A stretch of DNA of 64,000 nucleotides from Burkholderia diffusa (GTDB taxonomy: Bacteria > Pseudomonadota > Gammaproteobacteria > Burkholderiales > Burkholderiaceae), in NCBI RefSeq assembly GCF_902499115.1, contig NZ_CABVPN010000006.1, positions 124,001-188,000 on the forward strand, read 5' to 3'. The position numbers and the translations under genes were made by a program. Below, piece after piece: positions 17,501-25,043 of this stretch; position 1 is the stretch's first letter, and each line of letters begins with the position of its first letter. Under the pieces are notes generated by a model. That model was not told the DNA's origin. It did no database searches and saw only the letters and a list, made by a program, of their open reading frames with translations.

Positions 17501-17953
17501 ATGCAAGTACTCGTCGATGCCGACGCCTGTCCCGCCGTCATCAAGGACATGCTGTTTCGCGCCGCGCGTCGTGCCGAGATCTGCGTGACGCTGGTCGCGA
17601 ACCAGTTCCTGCGCACGCCGCCGTCTCCGTTCATCAAGGCGCTGCAGGTGCCGGCCGGCTTCGACGTGGCCGATGCGCGGATCGTCGAACTCGCGGAAGC
17701 CGGCGATCTCGTCATCACCGCCGACATCCCGCTGGCAGCCGCCGTCCTCGACAAGGGCGCGCATGCGCTCGACCCGCGCGGCAACTGGTTCAGCCGCGAG
17801 AACATCGAGGAACGGCTGTCGACGCGCTCGATGATGGAACAGCTGCGCAGCGCGGGCATCGATACAGGCGGCCCGGCCCCGTTCAGCGTACGCGACGGCA
17901 AGACGTTCGCGTCGCAATTCGATCGGTTCCTGGCACGCCACGGCAAACCGTGA
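17501..17953 (+). CDS. YaiI/YqxD family protein (UPF0178, DUF188)
   Basis: This is a 150-residue DUF188 protein. MQVLVDADACPAVIKDML is the family opening with two conserved Asp residues, and DLVITADIPLAAAVLDKGA carries another Asp pair resembling the acidic pocket of PIN-like nucleases. LDPRGNWFSRENIEERL and the late DFDRFL-type helix complete the pattern. I used ATG 17501; an ATG three codons earlier at 17492 is possible. The molecular function is not established, and proximity to the cobalamin operon looks incidental. Confidence 0.85.
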   Translation: MQVLVDADACPAVIKDMLFRAARRAEICVTLVANQFLRTPPSPFIKALQVPAGFDVADARIVELAEAGDLVITADIPLAAAVLDKGAHALDPRGNWFSRENIEERLSTRSMMEQLRSAGIDTGGPAPFSVRDGKTFASQFDRFLARHGKP

Positions 17954-18073
17954 CATACCAGGTGTCGATCGCGTGATACGTCACCGGTTTCGCGTCGAAG
18001 CGTCGGCTACGGCAGAATACGGAGTTGCCCCGACATTGATGTCGTGGCGCGAACGCCTCATCGGAGAGCATGG

Positions 18074-18646
18074 ATGTCACCGACCCAACTTCTCGTTCCG
18101 ACCTTCACCCAGATGCTGCGCGCGCAATCCGCGTGGCTCGACAAGGCCGCCGCGCACCGGCAGGCCGAGGGCAACGCGCCCGATGCATTGCTGACGCTCA
18201 AGCTCGCGCCCGACATGTATCCGCTCGCCGCCCAGGTGAGGTTTTCGTGCTTCCAGGCAATGGAACCGGTCTATCGTCTGCGCGGCGAAGCGCTGCCGGA
18301 CGCGCTGCTGGCGTTGCGGGAAGCCGGCTGGCATGCCGACGCGCAGCCCGGCACGCTGGGCGACGCGCAAGGGATCGTCGCCGGCACGATCGCATTCCTT
18401 GGCGAACTCGCGCCCGACGCACTCGATGGCGGAGCCGCGCTGCCGATCGCGCTCGAACTGCCGAACGGCATCGCGTTCGACATGACGGGCGAACAGTACG
18501 CGCGCGATTGGGCGCTGCCGCAGTTCTACTTTCACGCGATCGCCGCGTACGCGATCCTGCGCCATCACGGCGTCGAGCTCGGCAAGGCCGACTACGTGCC
18601 GCACATGCTGGCCTACGTGCGGCCCGGCACGATTCCGCAGGGTTGA
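18074..18646 (+). CDS. DUF1993-family protein
   Basis: This 190-residue protein opens SPTQLLVPTFTQMLRAQSAWLDKA, the DUF1993 pattern, with later PDMYPLAAQVRFSC, LPNGIAFDMTGEQYARDW and LPQFYFHAIAAYAILRHHG segments. The family is related to DinB-like four-helix bundles, and two His residues in the FYFHAIAAYAILRHHG helix could be ligands. ATG 18074 has GGAGAG (18063-18068) five bases upstream. The function is unknown. Confidence 0.85.
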   Translation: MSPTQLLVPTFTQMLRAQSAWLDKAAAHRQAEGNAPDALLTLKLAPDMYPLAAQVRFSCFQAMEPVYRLRGEALPDALLALREAGWHADAQPGTLGDAQGIVAGTIAFLGELAPDALDGGAALPIALELPNGIAFDMTGEQYARDWALPQFYFHAIAAYAILRHHGVELGKADYVPHMLAYVRPGTIPQG

Positions 18647-18682
18647 ACGGTTGAACGGACAATCCGGCCGTCGTGCACCGGC

Positions 18683-19009
18683 ATGACACGGGCCCTGTTC
18701 ATCTGTAGCCGCAACCGGCTGCGCAGCCCCACGGCCGAGGCGGTGTTCGCCGCGTGGCCGGGCGTCGAAACCGACTCCGCGGGCCTCGCGCCCGACGCGC
18801 AGACGCGCTTGTCCGCCGAGCAACTCGAATGGGCCGAGATCGTGTTCGTGATGGAGCGTGCACACAAGGCGAAGCTGTCCGCGCGATTCGGCATCCGGCT
18901 GAAGCACAAGAAGATCGTCTGCCTCGACATTCCCGACCGCTACGCGTACATGCAGCCCGAACTGGTCGCGCTGCTCGAGCGCAAGGCCGGTCCGTTGCTG
19001 CGCACCTGA
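18683..19009 (+). CDS. Small low-molecular-weight phosphatase-like protein
   Basis: This 108-residue protein has the phosphatase signature CX5RS at residues 8-15 (CSRNRLRS) right after the first strand, as in low-molecular-weight tyrosine phosphatases. It is shorter than a classic LMW-PTP (about 150 residues), and a canonical late DP loop is not obvious; IPDRYAYMQPELV is the nearest candidate. It belongs with the short phosphatase-like proteins often annotated as predicted protein tyrosine phosphatases. The substrate is unknown. Confidence 0.75.
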   Translation: MTRALFICSRNRLRSPTAEAVFAAWPGVETDSAGLAPDAQTRLSAEQLEWAEIVFVMERAHKAKLSARFGIRLKHKKIVCLDIPDRYAYMQPELVALLERKAGPLLRT

Positions 19010-19024
19010 GCCGCGCGGGCCGGT

Positions 19025-19462
19025 TCAGCGCTCGCGGAGCCGCCCGTCCGCAAGCGCGGGAAAGCGGTCGAGGTGCAGCAGTTCGATGATCTTGCGGGTC
19101 GGCACGCTGGCGCGCAGCGTCTCGAGCTGTTCGACGTCGAACCACTTGCAGCGCGCGATCTCGTTGCTCGCGCGCGGCGTCAGGTGTTTCGGCACGTCGG
19201 CCACGAACACGTGATGGAGCTTCGTGAGGCCGCCGAACTGCACCGCATAGTCGAGCGCGAGCCCCTCCAGCCGCGTTTCCTCCGCCAGTTCCCGATGCGC
19301 GGCCTCCAGCGGCGTCTCGCCGCGCCGGATCGTGCCGCCCGGCAGCGACCAGCGCGCCGCGGTGCGGGCGACCAGCAGCACGCTGCTGCGCTGGCGGCAC
19401 ACGATCGTGGCGCGTTCCTTGATGCTGGCGACGGTATCCGGCCCGATATTCATGTTCGGCAA
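19025..19462 (-). CDS. Nudix hydrolase
   Basis: This is a 145-residue Nudix protein. The box GX5EX7REUXEEXGU is visible as GTIRRGETPLEAAHRELAEE near residues 43-62, so the Mg-binding glutamates are present. LPGG precedes the box as usual. It probably hydrolyses a nucleoside diphosphate derivative, but the substrate cannot be told. It is convergent with the phosphatase-like gene. Confidence 0.88.
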   Translation of the reverse strand: MPNMNIGPDTVASIKERATIVCRQRSSVLLVARTAARWSLPGGTIRRGETPLEAAHRELAEETRLEGLALDYAVQFGGLTKLHHVFVADVPKHLTPRASNEIARCKWFDVEQLETLRASVPTRKIIELLHLDRFPALADGRLRER

Positions 19463-19613
19463 AACAGGTGCTGAATCGTGGAGGAAATGTAGGTCGACCG
19501 GCGTTGCCGGCCTGTCGCCCGATCGTCGGGCACGACGGCATGCAAGCCGCCGCGCCGATCATACCGGGCGTTCGTGACAGTTCCGTGCGTTGTCGCGCGC
19601 AACGCGCATCGCA

Positions 19614-19859
19614 TCACGCGTGCGTGTAGAGCCCCGTGCGTGCCGGCTTCCCGGACCGCCCACGACGCCGCTTGTGGATCGCACGCCGGTGCTGATGCGG
19701 TGGCGGCGTCACGTGCGGGCGCGTGGGCGCGGGCCGTGCCGTCGGCGCGGCGGCTCGCGGCTGTGATTGTCCCTCGCCAAAATGGAAGGTCTGGGTTTGC
19801 GCGCGGGCGACGCCCAGCGTCGACGCCAGCATGATGGCCGCGAGCAGCATGTGTTTCAT
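19614..19859 (-). CDS. Small secreted Pro/Arg/His-rich peptide
   Basis: This is an 81-residue hypothetical protein. The first 20 residues (MKHMLLAAIMLASTLGVARA) form a clear Sec signal peptide with an A-R-A cleavage site. The mature part is very basic and rich in Pro, Arg and His, with runs such as PPPHQHRRAIHKRRRGR. No domain is recognised. It would be exported to the periplasm and might bind metal or an anionic surface, but that is speculation. Confidence 0.6.
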   Translation of the reverse strand: MKHMLLAAIMLASTLGVARAQTQTFHFGEGQSQPRAAAPTARPAPTRPHVTPPPHQHRRAIHKRRRGRSGKPARTGLYTHA

Positions 19860-19997
19860 GAAAGGTCCGCCTTTACTCAGTGAGCACCTTGCGCCAGCTT
19901 AACGAACCGCGGCCCGGCGCCGCAACCGGCCTGCGTTCGGTGTCGTCCCCACTTGCGGGCGGCCGCGTTCTTCACACGGCTGCCGGGCATATCCGGC

Positions 19998-20035
19998 TTG
20001 ACAATAAAATTCCCGAGTGTGAATATAAATTCACA
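19998..20035 (+). promoter_or_regulatory. Promoter and palindromic operator of the CoA-transferase operon
   Basis: TTGACA (19998-20003) is followed after 17 bases by GAATAT (20021-20026). The inverted repeat TGTGAAT (20018-20024), ATAA, ATTCACA (20029-20035) covers the -10 box. The region is distinctly AT-rich against its surroundings. A repressor bound there would block RNA polymerase; the IclR gene at the end of the operon is the obvious candidate. Confidence 0.6.
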
Positions 20036-20129
20036 TACAGGAATTATCGTTCGAGTCCGGGAACCCGTGCCGCCGCTGTCGGCACGACGGAACAGACGGT
20101 CCGATCAACCGGGAGCAGGAGCGAGACGC

Positions 20130-21296
20130 ATGGCGGAGCTGGAGCAGCAGGGCGCGTTGGCGGGGTTGCGCATCATCGATCTGTCGCGGGTGCTGGGCGG
20201 CCCGTACGCGACGCAGATTCTCGCCGACCACGGCGCGGAGGTGATCAAGGTCGAACCGCCGTCGGGCGACGAGACCCGCACCTGGGGGCCGCCGTTCGAC
20301 GGCGACACCGCGTCGTATTTCCTCGGCGTGAACCGCAACAAGCTCGGCATCGCGCTCGACCTGACGAAGCCGGAGGATCGCGAGCGGCTGCTCGGCCTGC
20401 TCGAGCACGCCGACGCGCTGGTCGAAAACTTCAAGATCGGCACGATGGAGCGCTGGGGCCTCGGCTTCGATACGCTGCACGCACGCTTTCCGCGTCTCGT
20501 CCATTGCCGCGTGTCGGGCTTCGGTGCGGACGGCCCGCTCGGCGGGCTGCCCGGCTACGACGCGGCCGTGCAGGCACTGGCCGGGCTGATGAGCGTGAAC
20601 GGCGAGGCGGGCGGGGCGCCGCTGCGCGTCGGCGTGCCAATCGTCGATCTCGTCACCGGGCTGAACGCGGCGCTCGGCGTGCTGATGGCGCTTCGCGAAC
20701 GCGATGCGAGCGGGCGCGGCCAATTCGTCGAATCGACGCTGTTCGACTGCGCGCTGTCGATCCTGCATCCGCATACGCCGAACTTCTTCCATTCGGGGCG
20801 GGCCCCGGTGCGCACCGGCAACGCGCATCCGAACATCACGCCTTACGACAGCTTTCCGACCGCGAGCGTCGACATCTTTCTCGCGGTCGGCAACAACGGG
20901 CAGTTCGCCGCGCTGTGCGACGTCCTCGGCACGCGCGAGTGGCCCGACGATCCGCGCTTCGTCGACAACCGCGCGCGCAGCGCGAACCGCGCCGCATTGC
21001 GCGCGCTGCTCGAAACGGCACTGGCCGAACACGACGGCGCGGCACTGGCCGAGCAGCTGATGCGCCGCGGCGTGCCGTGCGCGCCCGTGCTCGGGCTCGA
21101 CGCGGCGCTCGACCATCCGCACGTCGCGCATCGCCAGATGAAGGTCGAACTGGGTCGGCATCGCGGCATCGCGTCGCCGATCAAGCTCGGCCGCACGCCG
21201 GCCACGTACCGGCGGCCGCCGCCCGCGCTGAACGAACACGCGGCGCAGGTGTTTGCCGACGACGCACGCGACGACAACGGCCCGCGTCGCAACTGA
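20130..21296 (+). CDS. Class III CoA-transferase (CaiB/BaiF family)
   Basis: This 388-residue protein moves CoA between a CoA thioester and a free acid through an aspartyl-CoA intermediate. Family landmarks are IIDLSRVLGGPYATQILADHGAEVIKVEPPSGDETR, FLGVNRNKLGIALDL, PRLVHCRVSGFG and GYDAAVQALAGLMS. The catalytic Asp should lie in the LVTGLNAALGVLMAL-preceding VPIVDL segment. AGGAG (20117-20121) precedes the chosen ATG. As first gene of an operon with a CitMHS carrier and an acyl-CoA dehydrogenase, it probably activates the imported acid to a CoA ester. Confidence 0.9.
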   Translation: MAELEQQGALAGLRIIDLSRVLGGPYATQILADHGAEVIKVEPPSGDETRTWGPPFDGDTASYFLGVNRNKLGIALDLTKPEDRERLLGLLEHADALVENFKIGTMERWGLGFDTLHARFPRLVHCRVSGFGADGPLGGLPGYDAAVQALAGLMSVNGEAGGAPLRVGVPIVDLVTGLNAALGVLMALRERDASGRGQFVESTLFDCALSILHPHTPNFFHSGRAPVRTGNAHPNITPYDSFPTASVDIFLAVGNNGQFAALCDVLGTREWPDDPRFVDNRARSANRAALRALLETALAEHDGAALAEQLMRRGVPCAPVLGLDAALDHPHVAHRQMKVELGRHRGIASPIKLGRTPATYRRPPPALNEHAAQVFADDARDDNGPRRN

Positions 21297-21398
21297 CCCG
21301 CATCGCGGCCGGCGGCGTGCGGCACCGCACGCCCGCGCCCCTTTCGCACATCACACCGCGTCGCACCGGACACGCGCCGCTGCAAGAGGAGACACATC

Positions 21399-22700
21399 AT
21401 GCTCGCATGGATCGGCGCGACCACGATCGTCGCGCTGTTCGGCCTGATCATCACGAAGCGGCTGTCGCCGCTCGTCGCGCTGATCGTCGTGCCGGTGGCC
21501 GCGTCGCTCGCGGCCGGCTTCGGACTCTCGACCGGCAAGTTCATCGTGCACGGCGTGCAGAATATCGGCCCCATCGCCGGGATGTTCGTTTTTGCGATTC
21601 TTTTTTTCGGTATCCTCACCGATGCGGGGATGCTCGACCCGATCATCGCGGGCGTACTGCGCGTGATCGGCTGCCATCCGCCGCGCATCGTGACGGGCTC
21701 GGCGCTGCTCGCGCTGCTGATCCATCTGGACGGCTCGGGTGCCGTCACGTTTCTCGTCACGCTGCCCGCGATGATGCCGCTCTACACACGGCTCGGCATG
21801 GACCGGCGGATCCTCGCGTGCGTCGCGTCGATGGCGGCCGGTGTCAACTTCCTGCCGTGGGTCGGGCCGATGCTGCGCGCGTCGGCGGCCTTGCACATTC
21901 CCGGTTCGGCAATCTTCATGCCGATGATCCCGGTGCAGATCGTCGGGCTCGCGTTCGTGTTCGGCACCGCCTACGTCCTCGGCGTGCGCGAGGCGAAGCG
22001 GCTCGGGCTCGATCGCGCCGGCGCGGCATCGCTCGCGATCGCGCCGCGCGAGCTGACCGACGCCGAACGCGCGCTGCGCCGGCCCGGCCGTTTCCGGATC
22101 AATCTGGCGCTGACGCTCGTCGTGCTCGGCACGCTGGTGTCGGGCATCATCGACCCGATGGTGATGTTCATGCTCGGCACGGTGGCCGCGCTCGTCATCA
22201 ACTATCCGGACGTGCAGGCGCAGCGCGAGCGGATCGACGCGCATGCGAAGGCCGCGCTGATGATGGCGAGCGTGCTGCTCGCGGCCGGCGCATTCACCGG
22301 GATCATGTCGGGCACCGGGATGCTCAAGGCAATGGCCGAGGTCGTCGTCGCGCACGTTCCGGTCGAGCATGCGCGCCACATGCCGTTCGTGCTCGGCCTG
22401 CTGTCGATGCCGCTCAGCCTGCTGTTCGATCCCGACTCGTTCTACTTCGGCGTGCTGCCGGTGCTCGCGGAAAGCGCGAAGCTGCTCGGCGTGCCGCCGA
22501 TCCAGATGGCGCAGGCCGCGCTGCTCGGCCAGATGACGACCGGTTTTCCGGTCAGTCCGCTCACGCCAGCGACGTTCCTGATCGTCGGCCTGACCGGCGT
22601 CGAGCTGGCCGAGCACCAGAAATTCACGATTCCGTTCCTGTTCGCCGCCACCGTGCTGATGGTCTTCGCCGCGGTCGCGACGGGCGTGTTTCCGTTGTGA
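21399..22700 (+). CDS. CitMHS-family carboxylate transporter
   Basis: This 433-residue integral membrane protein has about a dozen hydrophobic segments and is typical of the CitMHS family of metal-citrate:proton symporters. LIHLDGSGAVTFLVTLPAMMPLY and LLFDPDSFYFGVLPVL are family signatures. A good ribosome site (AGAGGAGA) precedes the ATG. The CoA-transferase before it and dehydrogenase after it suggest the operon imports and degrades a di- or tricarboxylate, but the substrate may differ from citrate. Confidence 0.88.
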   Translation: MLAWIGATTIVALFGLIITKRLSPLVALIVVPVAASLAAGFGLSTGKFIVHGVQNIGPIAGMFVFAILFFGILTDAGMLDPIIAGVLRVIGCHPPRIVTGSALLALLIHLDGSGAVTFLVTLPAMMPLYTRLGMDRRILACVASMAAGVNFLPWVGPMLRASAALHIPGSAIFMPMIPVQIVGLAFVFGTAYVLGVREAKRLGLDRAGAASLAIAPRELTDAERALRRPGRFRINLALTLVVLGTLVSGIIDPMVMFMLGTVAALVINYPDVQAQRERIDAHAKAALMMASVLLAAGAFTGIMSGTGMLKAMAEVVVAHVPVEHARHMPFVLGLLSMPLSLLFDPDSFYFGVLPVLAESAKLLGVPPIQMAQAALLGQMTTGFPVSPLTPATFLIVGLTGVELAEHQKFTIPFLFAATVLMVFAAVATGVFPL

Positions 22701-22804
22701 GCGTCCGCGTATCCGTCGCGCCGGCCTCCACCAAGAAGGCCGCTCCGAAACCCGGCGTTGTCTCGCGCGCGGCGCGCCGCTCACGTTTTCCTGGAGGGCA
22801 ATCC

Positions 22805-23971
22805 ATGCAGTTCGACCTGACCGACGACCAGCGCGCGATCGAAAGCGCGATCGAGAAAATCTGCGAGCGCTTCGGCGACGACTACTGGCTCGAACGCGAT
22901 CGCGCGGGCGGGTTTCCGTCCGACTTTCACGCGGCGCTCGCCGAGGCCGGCTGGCTCGGCATCGCGATGGACCCGGCCCATGGCGGCGCCGGGCTCGGGA
23001 TGACCGAGGCTGCGCTCATGATGCGCACGATCAGCGCGTCGGGTGCCGGCCTGTCGGGCGCATCGGCCGTCCACATGAACATCTTCGGGCTGAACCCGGT
23101 GCAGGTGTTCGGCAACGACGCGCAGAAGGCGCGCTTCCTGCCGCCGCTGATCGCCGGACGCGACAAGGCCTGCTTCGCGGTGACCGAGCCCGATGCCGGA
23201 CTCGACACGACGCATCTGACCACGCAGGCGCGTCGCGACGGCGACCACTACGTGCTGAGCGGCCGCAAGATCTGGATTTCGACCGCGCAGGTCGCGAACA
23301 AGATGCTGATCATCGCGCGCACGACGCCGCTCGACCAGGTCGCGAAGCCAACCGACGGCTTGAGCCTCTTCTACACTGACCTCGACCGTTCGTGCGTCGA
23401 GGTGCGCGAGATCGAGAAAATGGGCCGCAAGGCCGTCGATTCGAACATGCTGTTCATCGACAACCTGCGCGTGCCGCGCGACGACCTGATCGGCAATGAG
23501 GGCGACGGTTTCCGCTACCTGCTGCACGGGCTGAACCCCGAGCGGATCCTGATCGCCGCCGAGGCGATCGGCCTTGGTCAGGCCGCGCTGCGGCGCGCAA
23601 CGCAGTATGCGTGCGAACGCGTCGTATTCGGCCGGCCGATCGGGCAGAACCAGTCGATCCAGCATCCGCTCGCGCAGGCATGGATGCAGCTCGAGGCCGC
23701 GTGGCTGATGGTGATGAAAGCCGCGACGCGCTACGACGCGGGGCAGTCGTGCGGCGCGGAGGCGAACGCCGCGAAGTACCTCGGCGCGGAAGCCGCGTTC
23801 CAGGCGTGCCAGACGGCGATCGCGACGCACGGCGGGATGGGCTATGCGAAGGAATACCACGTCGAGCGCTACCTGCGCGAGTGTATGATTCCGAGGCTCG
23901 CGCCCGTGAGTCCGCAACTGATCCTGTGCTACATCGCGGAGAAGGTGCTCGGGCTGCCGAAGTCGTACTGA
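22805..23971 (+). CDS. Acyl-CoA dehydrogenase
   Basis: This 388-residue FAD-dependent acyl-CoA dehydrogenase desaturates an acyl-CoA at the alpha-beta position. ACFAVTEPDAGLDTT and the GRKIWISTAQVANKMLII segment bind FAD, and ATHGGMGYAKEYHVERYLRE is the C-terminal FAD/interface motif. At the place where many family members have the catalytic YEGT motif, this protein reads LAPVSPQL, so the usual Glu base is not evident. GGAGG stands upstream of the ATG. It is the third gene of the IclR-associated operon. Confidence 0.88.
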   Translation: MQFDLTDDQRAIESAIEKICERFGDDYWLERDRAGGFPSDFHAALAEAGWLGIAMDPAHGGAGLGMTEAALMMRTISASGAGLSGASAVHMNIFGLNPVQVFGNDAQKARFLPPLIAGRDKACFAVTEPDAGLDTTHLTTQARRDGDHYVLSGRKIWISTAQVANKMLIIARTTPLDQVAKPTDGLSLFYTDLDRSCVEVREIEKMGRKAVDSNMLFIDNLRVPRDDLIGNEGDGFRYLLHGLNPERILIAAEAIGLGQAALRRATQYACERVVFGRPIGQNQSIQHPLAQAWMQLEAAWLMVMKAATRYDAGQSCGAEANAAKYLGAEAAFQACQTAIATHGGMGYAKEYHVERYLRECMIPRLAPVSPQLILCYIAEKVLGLPKSY

Positions 23972-24024
23972 CGCGCGGCGGCCCGCCCGGCGCGCGATTT
24001 CCCGTTCCGAATCAAGCGCTCGTC

Positions 24025-24768
24025 ATGGACGTCAAACTCGTTGCCCGCACGCTCGACCTGTTCGAGCTGTTCGCCGCCGAACGGCGGCCGCTGCCGCTCA
24101 CCGAACTCGCGCGCCTGCTCAACGTGCCGGCGTCGAGCTGCCTGGCGATGGCGCGCACGCTCGTGAGCCGCGGCTATCTGTACGAGGCGCGCAAGCGCGG
24201 CGGCTACTATCCGACGCGACGCCTGCAGACGATCGCCGCCGCGATCGACGCGCCCGATCCCGTCGTCGACATCGTGCATCCGCATCTCGTCGCGCTGCGC
24301 GACGCGAGCCGCGAGACGGCCGTGCTCGGCAAGATCCAGGGCACGTCGGTCACGTATCTCGACGTCGTCGAGTCCGAGCAGGCGATCCGCTACACGCGCC
24401 AGCCGGGCGAGCTGCGTCCGCTGCATGCGAACTCGATCGGCAAGGCGATCTTCGCGGAGCTCGCGAGCGACGCGCAGCAGGCGCTCGGCGCGCAGCTGTC
24501 GTTCGAACGCTTCACCGATGCGACGGTGGCCGACCTGCCGGCGCTCGTCGCGCAGACCGCACGGTTTCGCGAACTCGGCTGGGCCGAAAACCTCGGCGAG
24601 AGCGCGCCCGAGCTGTCGGCGATCGCGGTCGCGCTGACGCTCGACGGCGACTGGTACGGGCTGTCGGTCGTCGGGCCGACCGAGCGGATCCGCCAGCATC
24701 GCGACATGCATGCGGCGCTGCTGGTCGACGCAAAGGCGCGGCTGCTGGCGGAGCAGGGGCGGGGCTAG
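24025..24768 (+). CDS. IclR-family transcriptional regulator
   Basis: This 247-residue protein has an N-terminal winged helix (LPLTELARLLNVPASSCLAMARTLVSRGYL, residues 22-51) and a C-terminal IclR effector-binding GAF-like domain (LHANSIGKAIFAEL, AVALTLDGDWYGLSVVGP). It ends the operon, 53 bases after the dehydrogenase gene, and most likely senses a pathway metabolite and binds the palindrome at 20018-20035. Confidence 0.88.
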   Translation: MDVKLVARTLDLFELFAAERRPLPLTELARLLNVPASSCLAMARTLVSRGYLYEARKRGGYYPTRRLQTIAAAIDAPDPVVDIVHPHLVALRDASRETAVLGKIQGTSVTYLDVVESEQAIRYTRQPGELRPLHANSIGKAIFAELASDAQQALGAQLSFERFTDATVADLPALVAQTARFRELGWAENLGESAPELSAIAVALTLDGDWYGLSVVGPTERIRQHRDMHAALLVDAKARLLAEQGRG

Positions 24769-24877
24769 CAAAAAACGCGAAGCAGGGCGGAGACGGTTTC
24801 GGCGGCCGTTCGCCGCGATGCCGGGCGGCATCCGGGAACGGCCGTGGCGCGTCACGCGCCGATGGTGCGCCGCGGCG

Positions 24878-24973
24878 TCATGACTTCACCCACACGCCGC
24901 CCGCGCTCGGGTTGTCGCCTTGCGTCCACCATTTCGCGCAGTATTTCGCGCCCTGGTACGTGACGCAGATGCC
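24878..24973 (-). pseudogene. Remnant of a chitin-binding module (CBM5/12)
   Basis: Read on the minus strand, this stretch encodes ICVTYQGAKYCAKWWTQGD followed by NPSAGGVWVKS and a stop (24878-24880). The aromatic spacing and the AKWWTQGDNP core are those of CBM5/12 chitin-binding domains, which usually sit at the C-terminus of chitinases and chitin-active oxygenases. The frame is closed by a stop about 15 codons upstream, and no catalytic domain precedes it; cobJ begins at 25044. It is best explained as the last 30 residues of a lost secreted chitin-active enzyme. Confidence 0.6.
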
Positions 24974-25043
24974 GAAACGCGAAGCGGGCGATTTTTCCGT
25001 CTGGTTTCGGCCGGATGGTCAACCGCGCGTTGCGCAGCGACGC

